A stretch of DNA of 64,000 nucleotides. Source: Ricordea florida (Eukaryota > Cnidaria > Anthozoa > Corallimorpharia > Ricordeidae). A program made the position numbers and the translations under genes. The stretch is from NCBI GenBank assembly GCA_949710005.1, contig OX453285.1, forward strand, positions 25,500,502 through 25,564,501, read 5' to 3'. Below, piece by piece: positions 46,001 through 55,289 of this stretch (the first letter of the stretch is position 1; each line of letters begins with the position of its first letter). The notes below the pieces were generated by a model, which was not told where the DNA came from, did not search any database, and saw only the letters and a program-made list of their open reading frames with translations.

Positions 46001-48784
46001 GGTATTAGGAACACTGCTCTTAATTGGTTTCATTCGTATCTTCACTCACGCGAACAGTTTGTCTCTGTCAATGGAATTGAATCGTCAAAGAAGAATTTAC
46101 CCTACGGGGTACCACAGGGTTCTGTACTGGGACCCTTGTTGTATTCCCTTTATACAAGTCCGCTGGGTGACATAGCCAGAAAGCATAGCATACCGTTTCA
46201 TCTCTATGCAGATGACACACAGTTGTACTTATCGTTTACGTCCAATTGCCCTAATCATCTATCAAGCTCAAAGATGGCAGTAGAATTATGTGTTAAGGAC
46301 ATTGGGGACTGGATGCTGCGCAACAAACTTAAGTTAAATCGGGATAAGACTGAACTTTTGGTTATTAGTTCTAAATATCGTCCACGACCACCCCTTGACT
46401 ATATACGAGTTGGTGATGAAGTAATCAAGTCTAGTAAACAGGCCAGGAATTTAGGAGTTGCATTCGATCAATGTTTGGATTTCAAAGAACACGTTAAAAT
46501 AATCTGCAAGAGCGCATTTTTCCGCATTCGTAGTATAGCTAAAATTAGGCGATACCTATCCCAGAGTACTACTGAGACCATTGTTCACGCTTACATAACA
46601 TCGCGTTTGGACTATTGTAACGCCCTACTGTACGGTCTCCCAAAGTATCTGATTAATAGACTTCAGCTTGTACAGAACTCAGCAGCTCGCCTTGTTACCT
46701 TGACTAGAAGGCATGAACACATCACACCAATACTAAGGAGCTTACATTGGTTGCCAGTTCATTTTAGGATTATTTTCAAAATATTGTTGTTAACTTACAA
46801 AGCTCTGAATGGACTGGCCCCTGATTACATTAGAGACCTACTGCGATTTAACATTTCTGGTCGGACACTATGATCTTCAAACAAGAGGTTGCTTGATGAG
46901 CCTAGAGCAAATCTTAAAACGTATGGTGAAAGGGCTTTTTCCGTGGCGGCACCAAGGCTCTGGAATAAACTACCCCTCCAGATCAGACTTTCATCATCAG
47001 AGGCAGTTTTTAAGGCTAATCTTAAGACTTATCTTTTTAAGCGTGCATTTGATTTGTAGTTTTTACTTTTTATTTGTAGCCTAATTGTATTATGTAGCGT
47101 ATTTAATTCTTAGGATTTTAACTTTTAGGATTTAGGATTTTAGGTTTTTAAAGAATTAGGATTTTAATTTAAAGCATTGTAAAGCGCCATGGACAATTAG
47201 TGGAAAATGGCGCTATATAAATGTATATTTATTTATTTATTTATTTATTACTGTAAATACTATGAACAATAATGCAGTTAATAATAATTTATAATAATAA
47301 TAATATTCATAATAGTTTGGCAACTTTTACCAAAACTTTATATTTTACAGTGCATAATTATTCTGGGGTAGATTTCCATATCACCCAATACTTTATTGTG
47401 CATGCTGTGGCTGTACTAGTTTGTTCTTCAAAAACAAATGTTCACACATGCATTGTCATATACAATTCAGCTAAGGCATGCATAACGACGTAGGCATATG
47501 GTCTGGGAGTAGGAAGCCCCCAGTTTAGAAAATTTCTGGCAAAATGCTCATTTTTCTGGCAAAAGCACTTGAAATAAACCTAAAAAATAAAGGGAAACAG
47601 CGACTGTCGTTCCAAACGTCACGCCATTAATAAGTTTCTAATTTTACTAGATTGACTGTCAATGGTAATCATAGAGTTTGCATGATTTCAAAATATCTAC
47701 TTTTGGGATTCTGACTGTTTTATTAAATTTGAGAATTGTAAATGTTTTTGTTTTTCATACAAATCAAGTGCCTTTGTATACTGATTACAACACTCACGCA
47801 TTCAGGCATCGCATATTGTTTTCGGGAAAGAAGGTCACCCCCACCCACCCAATCCAAAGATGGCTGTAAGCCTATGCATAACGAGGCATGGGGTGATACG
47901 GAAATCTAGCCACATTCTGTCCTAGAGTAATTCAGTATACCTGGTCGCTGGTACAGACCTCAATGCGTTTGGTCTGTACTGGTGACCTCGGTCAATATCC
48001 TCAGAATGATTTCTGCACAGGTTCCTACTTCATTAGGCATGCTGTAGCCATACTGTTTCATTCTGCAATAACAAGAAATGTTTACATGTGCATTACCCTA
48101 AACAATTCATCTGCTGCATGCATATAATAAAGTAGGGACCTGTGCGGAAATAAAATGTGGTGCATGCAGCACATGAATTGTTCAGGGAAATGCACATGTA
48201 AACATTTCTTGTTATTGCAGAATGAAACAGTATGGCTACAGAATTCATAATGAAGTAGGCACCTTGCGGAAATCATTCCAAAAAAGGAAACACAGGATCA
48301 GGAAACGAAGAGAGAAAAAGACGTTCGCCAATTTTACACATTTAATAAAGCCCTTTACAAGAACACAATAGGGGTAAAAAGTGGCAGGGTGTTCTTCAGT
48401 TGCTCCAAGGCCTGGATTTTGCGTATCACCCCATAAATCATTATAATTATATGCTATGACTGGATTATTGTTTACTGGGGTGATTACACATGTGGTAAGA
48501 CTTCCTGTTTACGAGGAACTAAGTTAGGCTGCAGCATGCATCGTTAAGTATGGGGACATTTGAATATCTAGCCACGGTTCTTTCCGAATTCATCTCGGGG
48601 TGTTGTGTGCTTGCAACTCGCCGAGGAAGGAAAAAATCCAATTTATCAACAGAGTAAAATTAATTTATTCTGCATGCTTGCTTCAAAACACAGCTTTGAA
48701 TTAACTTACCTTCACGTAAGGAGTCCGTATAATAACTGTAACGAATTCATCGTCCTGACATAGTTCGAAGGCTGGAGTTAGCAT
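35959..48784 (-). CDS. SHQ1: SHQ1, H/ACA ribonucleoprotein assembly factor
   Basis: SHQ1 is the chaperone that holds dyskerin/Cbf5 before H/ACA RNPs assemble. Sixteen exons (high..low) are 48784..48710, 45086..45019, 44577..44513, 43733..43605, 43425..43307, 41620..41543, 40913..40801, 40277..40181, 39969..39951, 39540..39499, 39328..39228, 38210..38157, 38043..37920, 36874..36754, 36394..36355 and 36225..35959. They add up to 1512 nt, or 503 residues; the human protein, from memory, has about 577. The start MLTPAFEL matches the family. The CS domain covers about residues 1-110. The SHQ1 domain follows, with CYPLYRHW and LNDLYVTDYCVWIQ. The acidic Ser/Asp/Glu C-terminal tail is shorter than in vertebrates. 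One intron is U12-like and one exon is only 19 nt. All other junctions are GT-AG in phase. Confidence 0.94.
36557..36616. repeat. (AAT)n microsatellite grading into (GAT)n
   Basis: AAT repeats followed by GAT repeats in a SHQ1 intron. Confidence 0.9.
37392..37855 (+). repeat. tRNA-derived SINE in SHQ1 intron
   Basis: The A box is TTAGCTCAGTTGGTAGAGCA and the B box GTGGGTTCAAATCC. The body is about 380 bp, and the 3' end AAGCGCTATATAAATG resembles the L2-type LINE terminus at 47205-47225. That suggests the SINE borrows the LINE machinery. The anticodon stem is mismatched, so this is not a tRNA gene. Confidence 0.78.
37920..39328 (-). CDS. SHQ1: SHQ1 exons 11-13: core of SHQ1 domain
   Basis: Exons 39328..39228, 38210..38157 and 38043..37920. 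They encode LVDIIFAYCYNHRTTEGEN, STFSWFESFNSLRDVMV and CGRRTMCYPLYRHWSLV, the most conserved block of the family. The exon 11 donor (ACG/GTTGGT) is weak but is the only one keeping phase. Confidence 0.9.
38640..38705. repeat. (GTGCA)n pentanucleotide repeat
   Basis: GTGCA units next to the palindrome at 38719. Looser GTGTA-type repeats resume at about 39110-39210, beyond it. Confidence 0.85.
38719..38907. mobile_element. 189-bp palindromic MITE in SHQ1 intron
   Basis: Arms start GGGTTAGAGACT and include GTTTGTTTACAAATACACGC; the centre is TGCAGTATTGACAATT-like. It directly follows a (GTGCA)n microsatellite. Confidence 0.65.
39329..39498 (-). other. Probable U12-type (minor spliceosome) intron in SHQ1
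   Basis: A 170-bp intron that starts ATATCCTTTT, a perfect AT-type U12 donor. It has ATCCTTAAC near its 3' end, one base from the U12 branch consensus. Both flanks hit stop codons if extended, and no GT-AG pair keeps the frame. The length-conserving junction gives KEYLFDD and an intron ending AA, 10 nt from the branch A. A junction ending AC is also in frame but would sit on the branch site. Confidence 0.7.
39499..39540 (-). CDS. SHQ1: SHQ1 exon 10
   Basis: 42 nt encoding EEEKDRLRRLPNKE plus the first base of a Tyr codon. It ends directly before ATATCCTTTT, the U12 donor. Read-through would reach a stop codon within 12 codons. Confidence 0.8.
39951..39969 (-). CDS. SHQ1: SHQ1 exon 9: 19-nt microexon
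   Basis: The exon lies between an acceptor (TTTCCAATCAG) and a donor (TTTG/GTAGGA). It encodes VDSVTF plus one base and joins EEEKDRLRR in the next exon. This restores the VSFxEEEK-type sequence of SHQ1. Without it the frame from exon 8 to exon 10 is lost. Confidence 0.8.
40181..41620 (-). CDS. SHQ1: SHQ1 exons 6-8: start of SHQ1-specific domain
   Basis: Exons 41620..41543, 40913..40801 and 40277..40181. They carry VGYGFANQKTGVF, VRDPEIMTMPERK and FDEDYYLADYF, followed by the Trp-rich YAPPWAAN segment. The order matches the vertebrate protein. Confidence 0.92.
41930..42345 (+). repeat. Dispersed repeat, copy 2
   Basis: Same family as 3040-3450, in a SHQ1 intron. Shares GGTAAATGCAGCAGC and TCCACCAATGCAGCACCAGT. 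The tandem MITE array follows it. Confidence 0.6.
42515..43068. repeat. Five-copy tandem array of a foldback MITE, 114-bp period
   Basis: Units start at 42515, 42629, 42743, 42857 and 42971 and are essentially identical. Each is a 98-bp hairpin element (AACCCTTTCACTCCCAAG to CTTGGGAGTGAAAGGGTT), bordered by TTAA and joined by a 16-bp spacer. Because 114 is divisible by 3, the array makes a false 227-residue open frame with a 38-residue repeat. It lies in a SHQ1 intron. Confidence 0.9.
43307..43425 (-). CDS. SHQ1: SHQ1 exon 5: acidic linker
   Basis: 119 nt encoding an Asp/Glu/Ser-rich linker that ends FDWEIEQ, a conserved SHQ1 sequence. Of two nearby donors, GTATCA at 43306 keeps the frame into exon 6. 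The GTGAGG 18 bases further on does not. Confidence 0.85.
43605..45086 (-). CDS. SHQ1: SHQ1 exons 2-4: rest of CS domain
   Basis: Exons 45086..45019, 44577..44513 and 43733..43605. Key stretches are FKFYVKPYFLR, LNLPGEIVEDGR and FEGLDLLTTLLAPRK, all family signatures. A tRNA-derived SINE lies in the intron before exon 4. Confidence 0.93.
44180..44492 (-). repeat. Second copy of the 37392 SINE family, 3' truncated
   Basis: The minus strand reads GTTAGCTCAGTTGGTACTGA, then GTGGGTTCAAACCCCAG, and shares the 37392 body (for example AGAAAGTGCTGCCTTT). It lies in a SHQ1 intron in gene orientation. Confidence 0.72.
45129..47249 (+). mobile_element. 5'-truncated L2/CR1-like LINE in SHQ1 intron 1
   Basis: It carries a reverse transcriptase on the plus strand, antisense to SHQ1. 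Visible motifs are DLSAAFDTVDH (motif A), YGVPQGSVLGPLL (motif B) and YADDTQLY (catalytic Asp pair). There is a frameshift near 45575-45600 and a premature TGA at 46871-46873. The same frame continues behind that TGA to TAG at 47057-47059. The endonuclease part is missing. The 3' end is GGCGCTATATAAATG followed by a (TTTA)n tail, as in L2-type LINEs. It is a relatively young but dead copy. Confidence 0.88.
48003..48279. mobile_element. Foldback element in SHQ1 intron 1
   Basis: Inverted arms of about 110 bp contain GTAGCCATACTGTTTCATTC and its complement. A diverged single arm lies at about 47390-47480. Confidence 0.6.
48710..48784 (-). CDS. SHQ1: SHQ1 exon 1: start of CS domain
   Basis: 25 codons beginning MLTPAFELCQDDEFVTV, nearly the vertebrate N-terminus. 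It ends in phase 0 at a strong donor (AAG/GTAAGT). It is separated from exon 2 by about 3.6 kb that hosts a LINE on the opposite strand. Confidence 0.93.
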
Positions 48785-49660
48785 GCTTCCGTCTACAAAT
48801 GCTCATACATTCCGTTTAAAGGACTGTAAACAGGGCGATGGTGCAGTACAGCTCAAAGTAAATTTTGGTCGCCATTTTATGATAAATTATTCACGAGGCT
48901 TAGAACGCAGTTCCCTCTCTTCTTTATCCCAGATTATTCACAAAGCAAAACACTTATAAAACGCGCGCGCTACGTGAAATTGCTCGCGATTCGAGAGTAA
49001 TGGCAAGGCCTCGCGTGTGAACTATTGGCTAATAAAACTATTTACTAAATCTGTTCAAAGGCCTCTCTAACAACTGGTAGTTGGAGCCTATAGGAACGTA
49101 ATTTTGCAAAAATTAAACAAAATGCTCTTAATATTGACCTCCTAAAAGGTTTGCAATAGTGAGGTAGGTCGTGATAGTTGAATGAAAATGACATACAATC
49201 TTTAATTTTCTACTAGCAAAATTTCCTTAAACAAGGCTAATACGCCAATGGAGACATAATATATACAGTGAACCCCAGATGGTCTGTCAGTAATGAAAGA
49301 GAACTCATGTAATTTCCACGCGCGGGAAACGCGCGCGAGCTAGACACGAGTGGGTTCACGAGTTGGTTCACGAGTGGGTTCATAATCACGTGGCGCGAGA
49401 TTCTTTAATAAATCACCTTTCGAAGCAATGCCAAAACCAAAGCAATCACGAAATTTAGTTCTATTGACCTAAATACTGCTCTGAGGAACCCACGTACATG
49501 TGGCACCCTTGGAAAATGGTTTGGTCTAAGACGTTTAGCTAGTGTATATAAGCACATATAACCAAGTGACTTGTGCTAAAATAAATCACTGTTTTTAACA
49601 TGTTTCTTTTTACCCTGTTGCTAAAGAGTGTCGCGTTCCCATTTTCTCCCGATGGGCAGC

Positions 49661-50104
49661 GTAAATAATAAATAAATAAATAAATAAATAAAAGCTTTAT
49701 TTATCCTGGAGTAAAATCTATCAGCATTTAAAAAAATGCTGGTCTTAACAAGATGTTCAGTAATAAAATCTAAATTAAAATTTCAATACATAATTTACCT
49801 TACTCTACTTTTAAAATATATCAACATGCAATTGGTATAAAAAATTAGACTGAGCATTTATGATTCTTAATGTCAGTTTCTTTCAGATGTTTAAAGAGTT
49901 GTAGTTTAAAAGAAGATAGTTTAGTTGATTTTCTTAGTTCTGTAGGTAGCGAGTTCCAGTCACTTGCCCCAGCATGTTTGAATGTTCTTCTTCCTGATAG
50001 AGTTTTGGCTCGGGGTAGGTCGATAATGCCACTGTTCCGTAATGCTTTTCCGTAATGTAATAATAGGGTTCGCCAATAACCAGAGTCGTAACTGTAAAAC
50101 AATC
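49661..50104 (-). mobile_element. LINE 3' fragment (RT C-terminus and tail)
   Basis: On the minus strand an 85-residue frame (50102-49845) shows the RT C-terminal motif GASDWNSLPTELR and SFKLQLFKHLK. A 3' UTR and a (TTTA)n tail at 49661-49693 follow. It is a severely truncated L2-like copy between SHQ1 and the orphan gene. Confidence 0.7.
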
Positions 50105-50400
50105 TTTAATAGTGTGTTACAATCACAATTCGGTAAAACTGTAGAAAAAAAAAAGGCGGACTAAAAAATGTAACTACAGGATATAGCACGTGATGCTAGC
50201 AGGAATAAAAAAGGAGAATAAGACTGGAATAAGATCATACGGAAAACTTACATTCGGTGACGCCTCCGTGGGTTAGAGGTAAAACGAAAGGGCTCCTAGA
50301 ATAGCTAAAGAAAAAACTGCCTGAAAGGGCAAACAACTCCGCCAAGCTCCAAGAATGAAGTTCCTAAAAGTCCGGGCTAAAAGTAGAGCCCCAAAAAATC

Positions 50401-50501
50401 TAGTCTCCCTCGCAGCCGTTTTTTGGATGTCACGCAACGTCCCCCAAGGTCTTTTGGGGGAACGTTGCGTGACATACAAAAAACGGCTGCGAGGAAGACT
50501 A
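50401..50501. mobile_element. 101-bp palindromic MITE, copy 1
   Basis: Arms of about 47 bp begin TAGTCTCCCTCGCAGCCGTT and contain GATGTCACGCAACG. The loop is about 6 bp. Confidence 0.7.
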
Positions 50502-50867
50502 CCAAAAATCAGGAGCCTTAAAAACATCCGAAGAATGTAGTTGACTTGACAGTAGGAAGTGACGTAATAATGAAAAACAAATAAAGGCCAGGTAGACGGA
50601 CAAAGAAGACTAACACTGTCTTTAAGAAATCTAAAGAAAACATAACAATCTTAAACTCGGTACGTAACAATTGGGGTTCCTCAACAGAATTATATGTATA
50701 TGTTTTCATCACCTCTGAGCTCAGCAATTATTTATAATTATTACAGCTATGACCGTGTTTATATATATATATATCTCAACTTGATCACGAGCCCATCCCT
50801 AGTGATGAGCTAATCACTAATGATAGTACCCTATGCATGAGTCACCCCTCCCCTGTTGTCAATACTG

Positions 50868-51878
50868 TTAGTTCCCTTGCGTACTGTTTGTATTATCCGT
50901 TTGGACTCCCAGAGCTTGAAGTACATCACTTTTTCGGTTATCCGACTTCATCGCATTAGACACAAACCCACAGTGCTTCGTGAACCCATCGATAGCTTGC
51001 TTATGGAAAAATGCGAGAAAATCTTCCCTCAAATCAACGGTAATGCCATCAAAATCGTCGGAACTGCGATCGTCCAGACTTTCTGCGAAGCCCTCAAAAG
51101 TTCGGGCGTGGTCAGGGTTACTTTGTTTTGTCTTGAGCTGGTACTCCACCGCGTGAATAGAGTACGCCATATCAAGGACTTTACCTCTTCGAATGACAGC
51201 AACTCGCCCAAAAACCAAGTTCCCACCTTCATCCTTGAACTGTAGTTTGTTCACTGCCAGAACATCACCCCCGGTGAAGGTTTTCGCTCGTTTAATAGTT
51301 CGTTTGAGTTTGGTCGGCATGTTTGTTAAGTCAGCAACCTCCTCTACTGTCATGTCGAATTGGTCAGGGGAAATCCCTTGCTTGATATCACAAAGATTAT
51401 TTTCGTCGTACGACGAGAATCTCAGGGATTTTAAGATCGACAGTGCCTTTTTCTTAGTGTTGTCTGCTTGGTCCTCTGTGGCGCCTTTTTCAACTAAATC
51501 GAGCTCAGTTGGTGCGTAGTTAACGGCATCACGGATAGTCGCATCGGCATTCGTCACGACGGTACTTTCGCTTTCGGCTTGTTCGTAAGCATTCTCGGAG
51601 ATCTTGCTCACGATGTCGACAAGCTTTGTCAAAGTTTTGTTGGGGATTTTTCCCATGTTGTCGAAGAACTCATCGGCAATTTCCTTGCATTCCTCGGGTC
51701 GGTTGCAGAACAAATCTGCAAATTTGTGTGTAACGTTGCGAAATGTTTTCAAGGTCTTAGTGATGTGCGATGCGGTCCACAGCACTCGAGAGCCGCTTTG
51801 CGGATAAAACTTCAATGCAAGAAAATCACCTATGCACGTTACGGCGAGCGAAATGAATAGATACCTCAAGTACGGCAT
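50868..51878 (-). CDS. Orphan intronless gene, probably secreted protein
   Basis: 336 residues in one open frame with ATG. I do not recognise the family. The N-terminus MPYLRYLFISLAVTCIGDFLA is a plausible signal peptide. There is one NVT sequon near residue 48 and few cysteines (15, 58, 64). A long mixed-charge, mostly helical-looking body follows, with no second membrane segment. The C-terminal tail (SDVLQALGVQTDNTNSTQGN) is low-complexity. The opposite-strand frames here are shorter and have no domain signal. Its length and balanced composition argue for a real gene. Alternatives are a retrocopy or a lineage-specific gene. Confidence 0.7.
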   Translation of the reverse strand: MPYLRYLFISLAVTCIGDFLALKFYPQSGSRVLWTASHITKTLKTFRNVTHKFADLFCNRPEECKEIADEFFDNMGKIPNKTLTKLVDIVSKISENAYEQAESESTVVTNADATIRDAVNYAPTELDLVEKGATEDQADNTKKKALSILKSLRFSSYDENNLCDIKQGISPDQFDMTVEEVADLTNMPTKLKRTIKRAKTFTGGDVLAVNKLQFKDEGGNLVFGRVAVIRRGKVLDMAYSIHAVEYQLKTKQSNPDHARTFEGFAESLDDRSSDDFDGITVDLREDFLAFFHKQAIDGFTKHCGFVSNAMKSDNRKSDVLQALGVQTDNTNSTQGN

Positions 51879-52309
51879 GATTTATCAGAAGCTGTGTGCG
51901 CTGTACCGAGAAAGCGCACCGCTTCTTATGTTAGCTTGTGTTAAATTAAGGGGGCGTCGATACGATGTCACCCAGGTAACAGGGGTTAATAAAGGGATAT
52001 TCCCGAGCTATTTAGAGCAGTGAGGCGACTCAAACTAGGTATAGCTGTGCTCAAAAGGGATGGCAAAACCTTCTCACTATTCCATAAGCATTCGTGATTG
52101 TATTAAAACAGGGTCAATAAAAAAGCACCGTGCTTTTTCTAGCCGTATTTTCATTCAGTGTGCAGTACGTTAGGCTACGAGCCCCAAGGGTATGAAGTTT
52201 TCTCTTTTCTCAGAAGTGAGGAAGTCATGACCCAAATATGTCAACATGTTTCTTACTTCTCAGAAGTCGAGGAAGTACCGAGATACCATATGATCAATTG
52301 GTCCATCAT

Positions 52310-52471
52310 AGGTCCAATTGTGACTTTTTCACACGTAGTAAAAAAAATTCGTGCAGAGGGGTTCACCTGAAAAAAAAAATTCCTGCACAAGCAGTGAGCG
52401 GAAAAAAAAATTCGTGCAAGCTGAAAATTCCCCACCCACCCCCCATCACTTTTCTAATGGTCCGTCCCTTA
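52310..52471. mobile_element. Partial copy of the 52929-53206 MITE family
   Basis: It shares the interior poly(A)-interrupted TTCGTGCA/TTCCTGCA motifs and the right terminus (TCACTTTTCTAATGGTCCGT). The left end is missing. Confidence 0.6.
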
Positions 52472-52928
52472 GAAATAGCAGTACCTGTCGTATTACTTAC
52501 TCAATGTTTCGAGCAACTTGTCTCGCAACGCCATTGCGCCCGCATTGCGAGGAAAATTGCACTGTATAACAGCGCCTTTAGGAGGGCTCAATGGGGTTAA
52601 CCGTTAGCCGTAAAACGGACAAAAAAAATTAGCCGTAAGGCGTAGATATTGGAAAAAATTTAGCCGTTAGCCGTAATAGTCATCACCCCATTGAGACCTT
52701 CTTTTAGGGACTGTGCAATAATTATCAGTAGGGGGAGGGGGGTGCTGGAAAAACAGACGGGGGAGACATCAAGTAAAAATAATGTCAAGATAGGGGGGTG
52801 CTCAAATTAAAATTACTCTTATTACAGTGGGGCCACTAACTTTCATTTATCGAACACTCTTACTAGGTGTTACCTTATTTATACCAAATGCAGAAGTCGA
52901 TTGCATAACAGTATGTGACAAGACGTAA

Positions 52929-53206
52929 GGGACGGACCATTAGAAAAGTGATGGGGGTGGGGGGGAACCAATAAAAAAATCATGCAAGGGAAAATGCCAA
53001 GAAAAAAATTCATGCAAAGAGGAAGGTAAAAAAAAAATCATGCAGAAGAAAGGTCCAATTGTGACTTTTTCATACGTAGTAAAAAATTCGTACAGAGGGG
53101 TTCACCTGAAAAAAAATTCCTGCACAAGCAGTAAACGAAAAAAAAATTCGTGCAAGCTGAAAATTCCCCACCCCTCTCCCCCATCACTTTTCTAATGGTC
53201 CGTCCC
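52929..53206. mobile_element. 278-bp PIF/Harbinger-like MITE
   Basis: The inverted ends start GGGACGGACCATTAGAAAAG and are flanked by TAA (52926-52928 and 53207-53209). The 3-bp TWA duplication fits PIF/Harbinger. A right half of a second copy, with the same interior (TTCGTGCAGAGGGGTTCACC), lies at about 52310-52471. Confidence 0.72.
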
Positions 53207-53894
53207 TAAATTCAGGTATTTGTAACGTTGAACAATTTTGCCAAGCTCATGCATTTAAGGAATACAATATATATATTCCTTACAATATATGGTAAACACG
53301 CCAATAGCATCGGTTGGGGGTGACAGTGGCTGTGGTGGTGTGTGTGGTGGGGGGGGGGAGGTAGCAGGAATTATCAAGAGAACAAGAGGGGGAGGCTGAA
53401 ATAATTCTGCTTTTGAGAACGGGAAGGTACTAAATAATAATTTCCCCATTGAAGTTCATTTTTGAGCACCTCCTCTTGATAATTATTGCAAAGTCCCTTA
53501 AATCATGAAAAAAAAACTGTGTTTCAATCAACTGCAGGATGGTCCAGCTCTCTCCCAACCCACACCCCACCTAACCTCATCCTACCCTACCCCACCCCAG
53601 TTAACATCGCTATGTCCAGTGAAGTGTCTAGACTCTAGAAATATGGTAACACATTCATGTCCTATATTTTGGAGCCGTTCTTCCAGACCTGTTTGAGTTT
53701 TCAATCGATAATTACATGAAAACGTTTGCAGCAAAAAATCTTATACTTCTACACGTTGTTTCTTACTTGATGCTTTAATTTGTTTACATGAATTTTTTTT
53801 CAGCAAGATGTCTTGAAAAGCAGAAGAGTTACAATGTTTTAAATGTTTGGTGTATATAGGACATGAATTTATTACCAGAAATCCTTTTGGATCA

Positions 53895-55004
53895 CTAAGG
53901 ATTCAAGTCCAACATCACAGATTGCCGAAATCTATGAGGCGCCGAGAGGGGCCTGAATCTACCATGCACTGCCTGCACCAATATGGCGGCATGGTGCCTG
54001 TGTGTCAGCGGTAAATGGCGCGAAAGGAAGCCGTGCACTCTCACAGGGCAACATCCCAAAGCTATCTCACAGTACCCTCGGCGGTAGGTATGATTTGTAA
54101 CACCGTATACGAAAGGGTTAACGCAGGAGTTGCAGAATGCCAAAGCTGTGGTCAAGTGATACGCGCTTGTGTTCCGTTCTGCGAGACCAAACATGGCCAG
54201 AACACAGTACACCTGAAACGGCATCCAAAAAACGATCATTGCTATAACTGCGAGTCGCACCATCCTGGTTCGTCCTTGACGGGTTCGCTGCGCGCGATCG
54301 ACGGGTAGCACACGATTCTTTCGTAGTCTTGTTTTGTACAACATGTGAGAATAAACTCCAGTCATTGTCGTCAAAGGAATGACGATGTTAAAAGTCAGTT
54401 TTATGGAGGCCATGTACTGCAGATTCGAGTTCATAGTTGTGGTTTTCCTCCACGAACAGTATGCATCACCCATGTCGTTAAGCGCAGTTACTTCAAATAA
54501 TCGAGGTGAGGTCGATAACAGTCCAATAATCCATATGGACAAGACAGTTAGCGCGACTTGCTTCTTTGTGAAGTTCGTTTGGTAGGTTAAAGGCTTGACA
54601 ACTGCGCACCATCGCTTGTAGGTCAAAACAAGAGAAATATAAATCGATATTTCGCACAATGAAAATACAATCCATTTCGACCAGAAAACTCGGCAGAAAA
54701 TCTGACTTGTCAGCTGGTCACTGTCTCGCGGGAAAAAACCGATTAACGTAAGACACGCTGCAGCTAACAGATTGATCGCTGTTAGCATGTCGGTAACAGC
54801 GAGAATGAGAAGAAATACGTTGTAAGACTTCTTGAGAAGCACTCTGTTCTTAGCAAATAGCACGCAAACAAGAGAGTTTCCCAGCAATGCTAGGAGTGCA
54901 ATGATGATGTAAACGATGTTAGCGGTTGGGAATTGGTCGTCAGGCATCTTGGCCACTGGAAGTTTACTGCTAGCTTCCTCTATTCGGTATCGCTTCGTCT
55001 TCAT
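53895..55004 (-). CDS. Class A (rhodopsin-like) G protein-coupled receptor, single exon
   Basis: 369 residues with seven hydrophobic segments. TM1 has GN at 42-43 and TM2 has LAVTD with Asp72. Cys104 at the top of TM3 and Cys183 in the second extracellular loop form the usual disulfide pair. TM6 has FWMPF (W260, P262) and TM7 NPFVY (296-300). The DRY motif after TM3 is replaced by KRW (130-132), followed by the normal CAVVKPL. Basic residues crowd the third inner loop. It resembles cnidarian peptide- or amine-type orphans; the ligand cannot be told. Start uncertain: a perfect donor at 55022 and an acceptor ending at 54956 could remove the first ATG and leave Met20 (54947) as the start. Confidence 0.9.
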   Translation of the reverse strand: MKTKRYRIEEASSKLPVAKMPDDQFPTANIVYIIIALLALLGNSLVCVLFAKNRVLLKKSYNVFLLILAVTDMLTAINLLAAACLTLIGFFPRDSDQLTSQIFCRVFWSKWIVFSLCEISIYISLVLTYKRWCAVVKPLTYQTNFTKKQVALTVLSIWIIGLLSTSPRLFEVTALNDMGDAYCSWRKTTTMNSNLQYMASIKLTFNIVIPLTTMTGVYSHMLYKTRLRKNRVLPVDRAQRTRQGRTRMVRLAVIAMIVFWMPFQVYCVLAMFGLAERNTSAYHLTTALAFCNSCVNPFVYGVTNHTYRRGYCEIALGCCPVRVHGFLSRHLPLTHRHHAAILVQAVHGRFRPLSAPHRFRQSVMLDLNP

Positions 55005-55289
55005 GCAAAGCTTCCAACTTACCTTCTTATTTTTATCGCGATAAAAACGCAGTTTACTTGCTGAAGCGCACTGATCAAAGGAGACCCGACAAACATTTTG
55101 CTTTTAAGAGATTTTTATCCGATCTTAAGTAGGATGATTGCTCAATATCAGGACTCGCGTATTGCCCGCGTCATTGTCCAATTTCTATGTATCGTTAATA
55201 AATAGCTTTAAGGCTCAAGCAGACCGGTATCTTTGCGGAATACCAATCGATATTTACCTACTTGAGCGAGTTCAAAACCTGCGTCAAAT

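Noticed and set aside
51193-51860. Plus-strand ORFs of 93-108 residues
   Set aside because: They are shadows of the longer minus-strand orphan gene.
54015-54585. Plus-strand ORFs over the GPCR
   Set aside because: Antisense shadows of the receptor coding sequence.
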